Positions 50,998-60,936 of a stretch of DNA of 64,000 bases are shown here, one piece after another. Location of the stretch: assembly GCF_900101385.1 (NCBI RefSeq), contig NZ_FMZB01000009.1, positions 78,108 to 142,107 of the forward strand, written 5' to 3'. The notes under the pieces were generated by a model that was given only the letters and a program-made list of their open reading frames with translations, did no database searches and had not been told where the DNA came from. The stretch's first letter is position 1. Every line of letters begins with the position of its first letter. A program made the position numbers and the translations under genes. This stretch comes from Terribacillus halophilus (GTDB taxonomy: Bacteria; Bacillota; Bacilli; Bacillales; Amphibacillaceae).

Positions 50998-52239
50998 TTA
51001 GGCCGTTTGATCGGCATTAACTTTTTTCCCAGCTTTACGTCTCTCCCTGTATTCAGCTGCAGCTGTGAACAGCACATCAGTAGAAGAATTGAGCGCTGTT
51101 TCGGCGGAGTCTTGCACGACGCCGATAATGAAGCCTACTCCCACTACTTGCATGGCAACGTCTGCCGGAATACCGAACAAGCTGCTTGCGAGCGGGATCA
51201 AAAGCAAGGAGCCACCTGCTACACCAGAAGCACCACACGCGCTGATAGCTGCCAGTAAACTCAGCAAGATTGCCGATACAATATCAATCTCGATATTCAT
51301 TGTATGAACAGCAGCGAGCGTCAGTACCGAGATTGTAACTGCTGCACCGGCCATGTTGATCGTTGCACCGAGTGGAATCGACACCGAGTAGCTGTCCTTG
51401 TTCAAGCCAAGCTTTTCGCTCAGCTTCATATTCACCGGTATATTCGCCGCTGAACTGCGAGTGAAGAATGCTGTCACACCACTCTCTTTCAAGCAAGTGA
51501 ACACAAGCGGATAAGGGTTCTGCCTGATTAGCAAGTAGACGATAAGCGGGTTGACAACAAGTGCTACGAAGAACATGCAGCCAAGCAGCAATGCCAGCAG
51601 CTGACCGTAGCTTGCTAGCGACGATAGGCCGTTCTCCGCAATGGATGTGAATACCAGACCCATGATTCCAACCGGAGCCAGTTTAATAACCCAAGTAACC
51701 ACCTTGGACACAGCATCCGAGAAGTTAGTAATGACAGACTTTGTTGTATCGGATGTGTTACGCAGTGCCAATCCGAACAGGACTGCCCAAGCTAGGATCC
51801 CGATATAGTTAGCATTCACGAGCGCATTGACCGGGTTATCCACGATGTTCAATAACACCGCCTGCAGTACTTCGGCTATGCCGCCAGGAGCTGCCGCGAC
51901 ATCTTCAGGTCGTTCAGCAAGTGACAAGCTGATTGGAAAAATGAAGCTGGCAACTACCGCCACAACTGCTGCTGCGAAGGTACCTACAAGATAAAGGACG
52001 ACTATAGACTTCATATTCGTCTGCTGCCCTTTTTTATGCTGTGCGATAGCCGCCATGACCAAGAACAGCACTAGAACTGGCGCAATTGCTTTTAAAGCAC
52101 CGACGAACAAAGTGCCTAAAATGGTTACGGGCTGTGCAACATCCGGAGTAGCAACCCCCAGAATGATACCGACAATAAGACCAATAATAATCTGCTGCAC
52201 CAGACTTAACCGGTTCCACAGTTTAAAAACGTTTCTCAT
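50998..52239 (-). CDS. sstT: Serine/threonine:Na+ symporter SstT
   Basis: 413 residues, DAACS family with eight helices and two re-entrant loops. [25 protein letters not shown] carries the substrate/Na+ binding segment (TINMAG), and preceding [19 protein letters not shown] gives the serine-rich tip. A second loop reads [25 protein letters not shown]. It imports serine and threonine with Na+. Length and motif order match E. coli SstT. GAGGGG SD before ATG 52239. Monocistronic with a strong terminator. Confidence 0.93.
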   Translation of the reverse strand: MRNVFKLWNRLSLVQQIIIGLIVGIILGVATPDVAQPVTILGTLFVGALKAIAPVLVLFLVMAAIAQHKKGQQTNMKSIVVLYLVGTFAAAVVAVVASFIFPISLSLAERPEDVAAAPGGIAEVLQAVLLNIVDNPVNALVNANYIGILAWAVLFGLALRNTSDTTKSVITNFSDAVSKVVTWVIKLAPVGIMGLVFTSIAENGLSSLASYGQLLALLLGCMFFVALVVNPLIVYLLIRQNPYPLVFTCLKESGVTAFFTRSSAANIPVNMKLSEKLGLNKDSYSVSIPLGATINMAGAAVTISVLTLAAVHTMNIEIDIVSAILLSLLAAISACGASGVAGGSLLLIPLASSLFGIPADVAMQVVGVGFIIGVVQDSAETALNSSTDVLFTAAAEYRERRKAGKKVNADQTA

Positions 52240-52381
52240 GAAAATCCCCTCACTATCTTATGCTGTACTAAGGGAGAAGTAAGTTTAGTCCACCCTGAAA
52301 GGACAACTGTCTTTAAGATAAGAACAATTATAGTGTTATTTAAATGGGATTACAAGATAATTTGCTCATTTTCATATATTG

Positions 52382-53353
52382 TCAGACTGCTTGCGTATCG
52401 ATGGATACATGACGATTGAATGTCAGGTCTGACAAGCCATCTATTAACTCATGCGCTTCTTTGCTTATTTCCGTTAAACGCTGTCCATTACATTGAGGTG
52501 CTTTTGCATAGATTTTACGGATATGGATAGGATAGCCCCGTGGCTCGGATATATTTATCTTGTCAGATTCATAGAGTAATGTACGAATGATGCGTTTAGC
52601 ATGGAAGGAAGAGGAAGATTGCAGCATCGCTACCACATCCATATCAGTAAGCTTGGCAAAGACTTGCCTGTCAGCATCGCCTGATTGCTCATTCCAATGG
52701 GACTTGATTGCTTCTGCCAGTAATCGGTCCGCACCGACTAAAAAGGGGGATAGAAAGAGTTCGTGATCTTGTTTGATCAGCTTTAATAAATATAACCCCG
52801 TTTCCAAATCTGTATCGATGCCCTGCTCGGTGCATGTCAATTTAGGCAGTATATGATGCGGTGGCACTTCTGTATTGCAGAACATGTATGTATCCCGAAA
52901 AAAACTATCCAGATGGTCAATTCCAAGCACATGATTCCTTCCAGTCAGGACAGAGGGGTTGCGTAGATATTCAACTACATCTGCTGATTCAATGGATGCA
53001 TTCCCCAAAATCTTGGTAATATCTTCCCCAAGAATATATTGTTCTGTAATCTGGTGATGATCATATTCGAGTGCTTCTTCCACAGCATGTGAAAATGGCA
53101 AATGACCTATATCATGAAGAATCGCCGCCGCTCTCAGCAAATCGTCATCAGGAAAGAAATGCGCCGCTAACTTCCAGACGCCCACGGTATGCTCAAACCT
53201 GCTGTGAACAACAGATGTAACAAGAGAACCAGCACCAAAGTGTGCCAGATGCTTCAAACGCCTGACCGATGTGCTTTGAAACAGTTCTCCTTCCCATTGA
53301 TGGGGCTTTATCGGTGGATATAACGGCTCTTGTATGAGTGTATCTCGTTTCAT
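52382..53353 (-). CDS. HD domain metal-dependent phosphohydrolase
   Basis: 323 residues of the SAMHD1/YwfO-like group. SVRRLKHLAHFGAGSLVTSVVHSRFEHTVGVWKLAAHF precedes the HD pair LLRAAAILHDIGHLPFSHAVEEAL (His, Asp near 80-83), with a later Asp in VLGIDHLDSFFRD. Such proteins hydrolyse (d)NTPs or other nucleotides. It is clearly shorter than YwfO (~430), so it lacks the extra C-terminal region and its substrate may differ. AGGAGG precedes ATG 53353. 29 bases after the SDR gene on the same strand, probably co-transcribed. Confidence 0.85.
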   Translation of the reverse strand: MKRDTLIQEPLYPPIKPHQWEGELFQSTSVRRLKHLAHFGAGSLVTSVVHSRFEHTVGVWKLAAHFFPDDDLLRAAAILHDIGHLPFSHAVEEALEYDHHQITEQYILGEDITKILGNASIESADVVEYLRNPSVLTGRNHVLGIDHLDSFFRDTYMFCNTEVPPHHILPKLTCTEQGIDTDLETGLYLLKLIKQDHELFLSPFLVGADRLLAEAIKSHWNEQSGDADRQVFAKLTDMDVVAMLQSSSSFHAKRIIRTLLYESDKINISEPRGYPIHIRKIYAKAPQCNGQRLTEISKEAHELIDGLSDLTFNRHVSIDTQAV

Positions 53354-53382
53354 ACTTACCTCCTTATTCCAGTATTTACAAT

Positions 53383-54432
53383 CTAATCATGATCCCTCCC
53401 CATCACCTTCGTCAAGACCCAAGCGCTTACCCCGGCTATTGCTATCCGAGTAAGTACAGGATGCTTAGCCACTTTAACGAACATACTACATTTCCGCTTC
53501 CATCCTATATTCGTTCCCCGCTCATGCATCCCGTAACCAGCGTGATACAGATTACTCTCTTCCGGAGTGTTCGATTTCCTCCTCTCGTCGTACTGCGTCT
53601 GAGGAAAAACAGCTTCCCATAGTTTATCTGTAAGGGTTGGGAAATTTGAACCCAAGAACTGCAGTATTTTCGCCTGTGCGCCTACGTAAATATCCCTTTT
53701 TGGATTCGCTGCCGCATATAAAATAGCTTCCGCAACTGCTTCCGGAGGATACATCATGCCTTTATGGACAGGCTGAAACTCCTGATAACTTCTGGCATGT
53801 TCATTATATGGTGTATCTACCCTGCCAGGATGGATGAGCGTGATCGATATCGGCGTATCCTCTCTTTCCATTTCCATCCGCAAGCTTTCCGTCCAACCAT
53901 GCACAGCAAATTTTGAAGGTGCATATGCAGACTGTACAAGTGTCCCCCTATCACCGAATATACTGCCGACATTAATCAATGCCCCAGGAACACGCCGCTT
54001 TAGATAGTGACGAACGGCTATTCTCGATCCGTAGACCACACCCCAATAATTCGTTGCAAACAGTCGCTTCATATCCTGATCGCTAACATCCATTGCATTG
54101 CCATATATGGTCACACCCGCATTATTGACCCAAGTATCGAAATATCCGAACTCCTGTAACGCCTTTTTTGCAATGTTGACTACATCTTCTTCAATTCCGA
54201 CATCGGCCCGCACATATACAGCCTCATGTCCAGCCTCTCGCAATTCATCTGTCAATTCCCTCAGCGCTGCTTCGTTCCTTGCTGCCAATACCACTTTCGC
54301 GCCTTTTGCAGCTGCCATTCTGGCTGTTACCAGTCCTATTCCGCTGGATGCACCTGTTATGACAATAACTTGATCTTTTAAATTCTTTAACTTTGTTTGC
54401 CGTTCTTCTTTGCTGACACTTAATTCACTCAT
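53383..54432 (-). CDS. Short-chain dehydrogenase/reductase with C-terminal extension
   Basis: 349 residues. Classical SDR core at about 18-270: VIVITGASSGIGLVTARM (TGxxxGxG), NNAGV, NVGSIFGDRG with Ser, and SAYAPSKFAVHG with catalytic Tyr-x3-Lys. Arg in ARNEAALREL after strand 2 favours NADP. A ~70-residue extension ends in a hydrophobic stretch (HPVLTRIAIAGVSAWVLTKVMG), possibly a membrane anchor. Similar long SDRs are widespread and uncharacterised. AGGAG precedes ATG 54432. First gene of a likely pair with the HD phosphohydrolase. Confidence 0.85.
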   Translation of the reverse strand: MSELSVSKEERQTKLKNLKDQVIVITGASSGIGLVTARMAAAKGAKVVLAARNEAALRELTDELREAGHEAVYVRADVGIEEDVVNIAKKALQEFGYFDTWVNNAGVTIYGNAMDVSDQDMKRLFATNYWGVVYGSRIAVRHYLKRRVPGALINVGSIFGDRGTLVQSAYAPSKFAVHGWTESLRMEMEREDTPISITLIHPGRVDTPYNEHARSYQEFQPVHKGMMYPPEAVAEAILYAAANPKRDIYVGAQAKILQFLGSNFPTLTDKLWEAVFPQTQYDERRKSNTPEESNLYHAGYGMHERGTNIGWKRKCSMFVKVAKHPVLTRIAIAGVSAWVLTKVMGRDHD

Positions 54433-54631
54433 ACTTCACGCTCCTAATAGTTCCTCTGGGGTTTAGTATGGTACTTCATCATGGAGCCATACATATTACT
54501 TATGCAGATATTAAAACTTCCATAACCCATCCCGCCTTAATTACTTTACATTTTTAGGATATATAAAAGTATAAAAGTACCATAAAATATATGGATATCA
54601 TCTTAGTTTTACTTAGTTTATTTAAAAAAAG

Positions 54632-54658
54632 TAAACATTCTCTACTTATCACCGAAAT
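54632..54658 (+). promoter_or_regulatory. Candidate sigma-D (motility) promoter of the chemoreceptor gene
   Basis: TAAA, 15 bases, ACCGAAAT, against the sigma-D consensus TAAA-N15-GCCGATAT (six of eight matches in the -10). Confidence 0.55.
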
Positions 54659-54724
54659 TAGGAATATAGGGTTTCAACCATCGGATTGAAGAAAGAAAGC
54701 AAACAGAGAGAAGGAATTCAGGTA

Positions 54725-56692
54725 ATGAAAAAATTTACACTTAGCATCAAAAACAAACTTATTATTGCTTTTATTGCAATACTCATCATCCCGAGTATAC
54801 TCGTTGGGGCATTGTCTTATACGAGCGCAAAAAATGAACTTTCGGAACAATTGATAGGAAGTGCCGGTGAAAATGTCAACATATTAAATGGAATCATTGA
54901 TGATACAATCCAGCCAAAAATGCACGATACACAATTCTTTTCCAATAATATAAACCAATCGATGTATGATGGCATGAAAAGCCCTGAAGTAAGAACCAAA
55001 CTAGATCAATATATCGAATTGCATCCGGAACTCGAGAGCGTATTTGTCGGTACGACTGACGGACTTATGATTCAGTCTCCAAATAACGAGAGAAATGAAA
55101 ATTACGACCCACGAGAGCGGCCATGGTATAAAGAAGCGATGGAAAGTAAGGGAAATGTCATTATTACCGAACCATATGAATCCAGCTCGACAAAGAACAC
55201 AGTAGTGACAATCGCAGCGACTACAGAGGATAATTCCGGTGTCGTGGCCATGAACGTCGATTTGAAACAACTGCAAGAGACAGTCAGCGGAATCAATATC
55301 GGTAAAAATGGATTTGCAGTGGTGCTGGATGAAAACCAGAATGTCATCGTCCATCCAAATGAAAAGTCCGGCATTAGAGCGGAAGGCTCTTATTTTGACA
55401 AGCAATATAAGAGCGAATCAGGTGAATTCGAATACGAAAAAGATGGCGAGGCAAGAGAATTAGTCTTTACGACGAATGAAACGACCGGCTGGAAAGTATC
55501 CGGGATCATGTCACGCACTGAAATTTCCGATGCTACAGCACCTATCCTAATTACAGGAATTATTGTTGTCGTTGTATCCTTGCTGATCGGGGCTTTGATC
55601 ATTTTCTCTGTTATCCGTTCCATCATTAAACCATTAAATGTATTGAAAAATACCGCTGAAAAAGTCAGTGAAGGGGATCTTACAGAAAAAGTCGATGTAA
55701 AATCAAAAGACGAGCTAGGACTTGTCTCCAATGCATTTAATAAAATGATTGATAACCTAGGCAATTTGATCAGAAAAGTAGAAGATGAATCCGGTCATGT
55801 AGCTGCATCTTCAGAGGAATTATTGGCCAGTGCCGAACAGACTACTTCTGTGACCGAGCAAGTAGCAGCAGGTGTACAGGAAATTACAAACGGTGCCGAA
55901 GTGCAAAAGAAAAACGTGGAAGATACCGCCCAAGCCTTGAACGAAATCGCAGCCGGCATCAATAAAGTAGCCGAAAGCGTGCAATCCGTAACAGACCTTA
56001 CAGTTCAGGCATCTGATCAAGCCAAAGATGGCGGAGAATCCGTCAGCAAGACTGTCCAGCAAATGAACACCATTTATGAATCCGTGACGGAATCGAATAA
56101 AACCATCCACTCTTTGCAAGAACGTTCAAAAGAAATCGGCGGTATCGTGAATGTCATCGTTGGAATCGCTGATCAAACGAATCTTCTGGCACTGAATGCT
56201 GCCATTGAAGCCGCAAGTGCTGGCGAACACGGTAAAGGGTTTGCTGTGGTCGCCAACGAAGTAAGGAAATTAGCTGAACAATCCCAAGCGTCAGCTACGC
56301 AAATCGAAAAACTTATCCATTCCATCCAGGAAGATACACAGATATCCGTCAAAGTGATGGAATCTGCGACGCAGAGTGTGGAGAGCGGCATTGCTGCTTC
56401 CAATGAAACAACAGAGAAATTCGAAAAGATCATCCAAAGCGTCTATGATATCTCACCTAAAATGGAAGACGTGGCAGCCATCTCCGAACAAATAGCCGCA
56501 AGCATTCAGGAAGTGGCAGCACGCGCAAATGAACTATCATCCATTGCCAAAGAAAGCGCATCTGCTTCCGAAACAATGGCAAATTCCACAGAAGAGCAAT
56601 TAGCTTCCATGGAAGAAATCGGCGCAGCTGCGAACGCCTTATCCTCCTTGGCAGAAGAACTGCAATCTTCATTGAGGATGTTTAAATTATAG
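54725..56692 (+). CDS. Methyl-accepting chemotaxis protein with Cache sensor
   Basis: 655 residues from ATG 54725 (AAGGA upstream); a TTG 39 bases earlier has no SD. Membrane helix 1 at about 10-32, extracellular double-Cache-like domain at ~35-275 ([49 protein letters not shown] is the Cache ligand strand), helix 2 at ~278-302. HAMP domain at ~303-357, then the coiled-coil signalling domain with hairpin tip [36 protein letters not shown]. It detects small solutes outside the cell and signals to CheA. Architecture like McpB/TlpA. The sigma-D type promoter supports co-regulation with motility genes. Monocistronic. Confidence 0.93.
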   Translation: MKKFTLSIKNKLIIAFIAILIIPSILVGALSYTSAKNELSEQLIGSAGENVNILNGIIDDTIQPKMHDTQFFSNNINQSMYDGMKSPEVRTKLDQYIELHPELESVFVGTTDGLMIQSPNNERNENYDPRERPWYKEAMESKGNVIITEPYESSSTKNTVVTIAATTEDNSGVVAMNVDLKQLQETVSGINIGKNGFAVVLDENQNVIVHPNEKSGIRAEGSYFDKQYKSESGEFEYEKDGEARELVFTTNETTGWKVSGIMSRTEISDATAPILITGIIVVVVSLLIGALIIFSVIRSIIKPLNVLKNTAEKVSEGDLTEKVDVKSKDELGLVSNAFNKMIDNLGNLIRKVEDESGHVAASSEELLASAEQTTSVTEQVAAGVQEITNGAEVQKKNVEDTAQALNEIAAGINKVAESVQSVTDLTVQASDQAKDGGESVSKTVQQMNTIYESVTESNKTIHSLQERSKEIGGIVNVIVGIADQTNLLALNAAIEAASAGEHGKGFAVVANEVRKLAEQSQASATQIEKLIHSIQEDTQISVKVMESATQSVESGIAASNETTEKFEKIIQSVYDISPKMEDVAAISEQIAASIQEVAARANELSSIAKESASASETMANSTEEQLASMEEIGAAANALSSLAEELQSSLRMFKL

Positions 56693-56697
56693 GAATC

Positions 56698-56724
56698 GAG
56701 CCCTTTTTTAAGGGCTCTTTTTTG
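56698..56724 (+). terminator. Terminator of the chemoreceptor gene
   Basis: GAGCCC-N7-GGGCTC followed by TTTTTT, directly after the stop codon. Confidence 0.85.
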
Positions 56725-56816
56725 TTGGAACATATACCTTTTATTCCATATTTAAATACTGGTTGCGCTCCTTTTTCCATGTACCATAAAATAGAATAAT
56801 AGAAAGGAAGTAGAAA

Positions 56817-57707
56817 ATGCGATATATATTGGGTTTTTGTCTCTGTTTACTTCTATTAGCCGGCTGCCAGGAAGAAGATGCTGCTCCAGCAATCATAGAA
56901 CCACCAGCCCAAACACATACTGGTCCAGCTATTACGTATACAATCGACCAAGCAGGTCTGCAAGTGACTACGAATAGCGGTGAGGATTGGACAAAGGTCC
57001 CTGTTGAAGTCGACGAGCTTTTTGAAGGAGAATACCAAGGCTCTAAAACGGAATTGATTGATCAAAGTTATGTATTAGCTGAAGACAGATTCGCTTTTAT
57101 TATCGGAGGTTTTGAGCAAACGGCTGTCTTGTCATCTACTGACCAAGGCAAGACATGGGAGACAGCGGAACTCCCTGATGCAATAGAAGGTGTCCGGTTA
57201 CGGATCATCGGCTTTACAAGTGAACAAGATGGCTTCGTCATTCTGTCAGGCGGCAGGACAATGTCAACCGAAGGCAACCAAGTTTACCATACGACTGACG
57301 GGGGGAAAACGTGGACTCTCGCAGGTGGTGCGCCAAGCGGACGGATTGTCCAGACTGGAACATTTGTCTCCAAAGACATGGGCTTTATGACTTTCGGATC
57401 TACAGGTCCAACTGAATATTATCGTACAACCGACGGCGGATCGAACTGGGATCAATTTGAGGTTGTCTTGCCCGGCATATATCGCGATGTCTTTACGGTA
57501 ATGGAATCAGCAGAGTTTAATGACGACCAGATCGTCATGACGATGGGACAAGGTACAAATGGTGATTATTACGGCGGAAACGTGAAAGCTACACTTGTCT
57601 CTGATGATAAAGGACACACATTTGAGATGACCGGATTGATTGACCCTGACGATGTGATGACTGAGGAAGAAGAAGCAAATTGGCGGGAGAATGATTCTTA
57701 CTATTAA
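56817..57707 (+). CDS. Lipoprotein with BNR/beta-propeller repeats
   Basis: 296 residues. Lipobox LLLLAGC with Cys17, then QEEDAAPAIIEPPAQ linker. Four Asp-box type repeats: SSTDQGKTWE, HTTDGGKTWT, RTTDGGSNWD and VSDDKGHTFE, spaced as in sialidase-like or YCF48-like propellers. It is anchored on the outer face of the membrane; the ligand is unknown. GAAAGGAAG SD before ATG 56817. The Asp boxes alone do not prove an enzyme, and no catalytic Arg triad is evident. Monocistronic. Confidence 0.8.
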   Translation: MRYILGFCLCLLLLAGCQEEDAAPAIIEPPAQTHTGPAITYTIDQAGLQVTTNSGEDWTKVPVEVDELFEGEYQGSKTELIDQSYVLAEDRFAFIIGGFEQTAVLSSTDQGKTWETAELPDAIEGVRLRIIGFTSEQDGFVILSGGRTMSTEGNQVYHTTDGGKTWTLAGGAPSGRIVQTGTFVSKDMGFMTFGSTGPTEYYRTTDGGSNWDQFEVVLPGIYRDVFTVMESAEFNDDQIVMTMGQGTNGDYYGGNVKATLVSDDKGHTFEMTGLIDPDDVMTEEEEANWRENDSYY

Positions 57708-57712
57708 AAGCA

Positions 57713-57757
57713 CAAAAAAGGCTTTGTTCCTTTATAAGAAACAAAGCCTTTCCTTCT
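57713..57757. terminator. Terminator after the BNR lipoprotein gene
   Basis: AAAGGCTTTGTT-N10-AACAAAGCCTTT, a strong stem with A-rich and T-rich flanks. Confidence 0.85.
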
Positions 57758-57863
57758 TGTGTTTTGGGTGGTTAATATTCAATTCTAAGAGATGAAGTCC
57801 TTTTCATGTTATGCTCTTCATTAGCGCTAATCTTACTAGATCCAAACCCGTAAAATAATCGCC

Positions 57864-58799
57864 TTAGTCCAAAGCATTAAGCATTTCATTAATATCCCTT
57901 CTTTGCTCACTCACAATATAATCTTGATACTCCTGCTCTGTTATGACCTCAAGATCATCCACATTCTTTACGTCCCCTGCATAGTCCAAATCATAATATG
58001 CTAATCCAATGGTTATCTGCCACTTTCTTTCATTCTCCGTAAAAGGAATCGTATATTTTTCTTGTTGAAGAATGCCATCTTTCTCTTTCGCTTCCACCTT
58101 TACAGTCCCAAGCTCCACTTGCTCCTCCATACCCTCTTCCAGCAGCTGCACCGAACCTGGGAAACTTTGCGTCATACTACGTTTGATCAGTTCTTTGAAA
58201 TACTTTTCTGCTTGATTACCTTCTACACTGAAGCTATAAGTATCGCCATCCTTTTGTACATCAGCATCTTTGACAGCCTTTTCATAATCTTTATCTGTAA
58301 ATAGAACATCTCCAGGATTATAAGGAGCGTTCGCTAAAGGAAGTCCGACATAAGTTCCTTCCACATCGGCGTTCTCCTCCAAGGTAAAACCATACGTTCC
58401 CAGCTTGTTCTCAAAATTGATTATATCTTCCGTCTTTACATAGAAAGAATCATCTTTTACCAACGCATCCTCAACTTGCATCAACTGCGGCTCTATTGCA
58501 GCAAACCCACTGCGCGGTACCTCCTGATTAATGACGAACTGCTCTCCGTCATTGTCGCCCTTTACTTCATATCCCAATTCCAAGTCCTTTGCAATCCAAG
58601 CTAGATTACCAATGACAGGTGATGAAGCCGAATCCACATCCTCTGGAGGATCGACATTCATAGTCACTTGGTAATGAAACTTTTGCGATTCTTCTTTCTG
58701 ACTTAACATTTCAGAGTATGAATTCGATGCACTCGCTTGGCAGCCTGAAATCAATACAACGAATAGCAAAAGTCCACAAAATTTTAGCTTATCATTCAA
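57864..58799 (-). CDS. Lipoprotein of unknown function
   Basis: 311 residues from TTG 58799, nine bases after GAGAGGAG; this start gives a proper lipoprotein signal, MNDKLKFCGLLLFVVLISGC, with lipidated Cys20. The mature part is acidic and beta-rich (KFHYQVTMNVDPPEDVDSASSPVIGNLAWIAKDLELGYEVKGDNDGEQFVINQEVP...KYFKELIKRSMTQSFPGSVQLLEEGMEEQ), like LppX/LolA-type or DUF-type substrate carriers of bacilli, but not recognised with certainty. The frame is open further upstream into a separate hydrophobic stretch, described below. Role unknown. Confidence 0.7.
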   Translation of the reverse strand: MNDKLKFCGLLLFVVLISGCQASASNSYSEMLSQKEESQKFHYQVTMNVDPPEDVDSASSPVIGNLAWIAKDLELGYEVKGDNDGEQFVINQEVPRSGFAAIEPQLMQVEDALVKDDSFYVKTEDIINFENKLGTYGFTLEENADVEGTYVGLPLANAPYNPGDVLFTDKDYEKAVKDADVQKDGDTYSFSVEGNQAEKYFKELIKRSMTQSFPGSVQLLEEGMEEQVELGTVKVEAKEKDGILQQEKYTIPFTENERKWQITIGLAYYDLDYAGDVKNVDDLEVITEQEYQDYIVSEQRRDINEMLNALD

Positions 58800-58919
58800 A
58801 AAACAACACTCCTCTCGCTTTAATAGCTCGAGAAAAGTATACAAAACCATTCCAATTATCGCCAATAATAGTACAATAAATCCTAAAATGGCATCTTTCG
58901 ACTTAGGATAATATCTCAA
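58800..58919 (-). other. In-frame hydrophobic leader upstream of the lipoprotein, possible gene remnant
   Basis: Forty codons in the same frame as the lipoprotein read MRYYPKSKDAILGFIVLLLAII-type sequence, with one membrane helix. The pattern is like the start of small bacterial PH-domain (bPH_4) membrane proteins, without the rest. Its TTG start has no SD. Probably the stump of a deleted gene rather than part of the lipoprotein. Confidence 0.4.
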
Positions 58920-58993
58920 ATATACATGCCAAATCTATTATCTAATAAGTGAAAGGACCTACTAATGTTGATAACAATCATAGCAAGTCCTTA

Positions 58994-59110
58994 TTATAGG
59001 TCATCGCTTCTATCTTCATAAGTAACCGAAAGCCTTCGTGTAAATTCGTCCTGAAATGCAGGTACTTCTGCATGCACTAAAAGTGCATTCTGTTCGTTTT
59101 CATTATTCAT
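58994..59110 (-). CDS. Small ORF of 38 residues, unknown
   Basis: ATG 59110 four bases after AGGGGGG opens a frame of 38 codons (MNNENEQNALLVHAEVPAF... ending DRSDDL). It is acidic, soluble and without motif. The SD is strong, but the spacing is short and length is marginal. It lies between rlmD and the lipoprotein gene on the same strand. Rest of the gap (59111-59228): nothing seen. Confidence 0.4.
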   Translation of the reverse strand: MNNENEQNALLVHAEVPAFQDEFTRRLSVTYEDRSDDL

Positions 59111-59228
59111 TGCACCCCCCTAACAAAAGCCATCCGCTCATCCAGGTATTTGACGTATTTTTCCAATAACTTTCTTTTAGTAGCAGGAAAATATACCAGC
59201 TCGTTTATTGCAGGATCCTGATGACAAA

Positions 59229-59278
59229 TAAAAAAGAAGCTTCAACCCTCCTAATAAATGAAGGTCATCAGCTTCTTA
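59229..59278 (-). terminator. Terminator of rlmD
   Basis: Minus-strand AAGAAGCT and AGCTTCTT as outer stem with an inner GACCTTC/GGAGGGTT partial pairing, followed by a T run. Confidence 0.75.
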
Positions 59279-59288
59279 TAAATATTCA

Positions 59289-60692
59289 TTAATTTAAAGT
59301 TAACACAGCAACGCACTCTACATGCATCGTATGCGGGAACAGATCAACCGGCTGCACTTGGTCCAATGTATACCCGAATTGTTCGAGTTCCTTGACATCG
59401 ACTGCAAATGATTCTGGGTTGCAGGATACATAAACGATTCGTTTTGGTTGGGATCGGCCGATCTTTCGCATTACTTTACCGCCTGCACCAGAACGCGGCG
59501 GGTCCAATAATAGCAAATCAGGAGTGCCCAGCTGGTCCAGCACGCGGTCAATACCATATCTTGCGTTTTCGGCAAGGAAGTAAGTGTTGGAAATACCGTT
59601 ATCCGCTGCATTTCGTTTTGCTGATTCAATGGAACTTTCCACGATTTCAATGCCTGCAAGTTTGTCCACTCTGCTGGCAAACGGCAGCGAAAACGTTCCG
59701 ACTCCGCAGAACAGCTCCAGCATTTTTTCATCTTTCTTCGGCTGGGCCATTTCAAGGGCGAGGTCGATCAGTTTCTGAGCTTGTACCGGGTTCGTCTGGA
59801 AGAAGGTATCAAACCAAAGACGATAACGATAGCCTCCGATTTCATCATAGATGAAATCACGTCCTGACAAGACATGTGTATCTTCTGACTGCGTACGGTC
59901 TGCCCAGTCTGTATTGACAAGCCATAATAGACTTTTCACCTTTGGATATTTTTCTTCGATTCGCTGCTTTAAATCCTCGACCGCTTGTGTCAATTCTCCA
60001 TCTGGTGTTTGCGTAGCAAACAGACCAAGCATGATTTCGCCGGTGATGAACGACTGTCTGACCATCAAATGACGAAGCAGACCTTCATGTGTATCTTTAT
60101 CATATCCGCTCAATTCCTGGTCTTTCACCCACGCTGCAACTTCCATGACAGCATCCTTCATCTCGCTTCCCGCAATCAGACATGTCTCAAGCGGGATGAT
60201 GTTACGGAAATTCCCTTGTTCATGCAAGCCCATCGAGCCATCAGCTGCAAATGTGAATTCCATCTTATTGCGGTAATGCCAAGGGTTCCCTTCCATACCA
60301 ATGGTGTCCTCCACCAGTTCCGGGTCAAAGCCTTGGCTGATGAGGGATTCTTTCACATGAGCTGTCTTTTGTCTCAGCTGTCCTTCATACTGCCAGTGCT
60401 GCCATGCACAGCCGCCACAAAGATCAAAATGGGGGCAAGGTGCGGCAACACGTTCCGGACTGGCCTCCACAACTTCTTCCAAAGTAGCTTTGGATCTTTT
60501 CGCGTGCGGCCAAGCTACGGTTGCCCGCACTTTTTCGCCTGGCAGTGTTTTCGGGACCGTTAGTTTCACTTTACGCGGCTTATCCTGTCCTCTATCAATC
60601 CATACCGCTGCTTGGCCGGATCCTTTATTATCCAGATGGCTGATTTCTGTTTCCATGATTCTTGGTTCCAAGACTTCACGTGCAATCTTCAT
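59289..60692 (-). CDS. rlmD: 23S rRNA (uracil-5-)-methyltransferase RlmD/RlmCD type
   Basis: 467 residues. TRAM domain at about 10-75 (ETEISHLDNKGSGQAAVW...GEKVRATV). Iron-sulfur cluster Cys86, Cys92 and Cys95 (CPHFDLCGGC) with the fourth Cys near 172 (LETC). SAM-binding LELFCGVGTFSLPFA, then LDPPRSGAGGKVM and the nucleophile Cys in YVSCNPESFAVDV, base Glu in HVECVAVL. It makes 5-methyluridine at specific 23S rRNA sites; in Bacillus one enzyme (RlmCD/YefA) serves two sites. AAAGGAGG SD before ATG 60692. Monocistronic. Confidence 0.94.
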   Translation of the reverse strand: MKIAREVLEPRIMETEISHLDNKGSGQAAVWIDRGQDKPRKVKLTVPKTLPGEKVRATVAWPHAKRSKATLEEVVEASPERVAAPCPHFDLCGGCAWQHWQYEGQLRQKTAHVKESLISQGFDPELVEDTIGMEGNPWHYRNKMEFTFAADGSMGLHEQGNFRNIIPLETCLIAGSEMKDAVMEVAAWVKDQELSGYDKDTHEGLLRHLMVRQSFITGEIMLGLFATQTPDGELTQAVEDLKQRIEEKYPKVKSLLWLVNTDWADRTQSEDTHVLSGRDFIYDEIGGYRYRLWFDTFFQTNPVQAQKLIDLALEMAQPKKDEKMLELFCGVGTFSLPFASRVDKLAGIEIVESSIESAKRNAADNGISNTYFLAENARYGIDRVLDQLGTPDLLLLDPPRSGAGGKVMRKIGRSQPKRIVYVSCNPESFAVDVKELEQFGYTLDQVQPVDLFPHTMHVECVAVLTLN

Positions 60693-60884
60693 TTTACTTT
60701 TCCTCCTTTCTTACGGAATCGATTAATCTATCATATAAATGAAAGGTAATTTCTTAAATTGATTCCTATACTTTTTTATCATGTTTTGCGGCCGGATGCC
60801 AGATAAATATTTCATTAGCTTCAATAAGCAGTATCGTCAAAATATCTACAAAAAAAATCGAGTAAGAGCAAAATATAGTTAAAA

Positions 60885-60920
60885 TAAAAAAAGACTCGAT
60901 TCCAAGCCAGGAATCAAGTC
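60885..60920 (-). terminator. Terminator of abgT
   Basis: Minus-strand GACTTGATTCC-N6-GGAATCGAGTC (one mismatch) followed by TTTTTTT. Confidence 0.85.
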
Positions 60921-60936
60921 CCATTCAAATGAAGAA

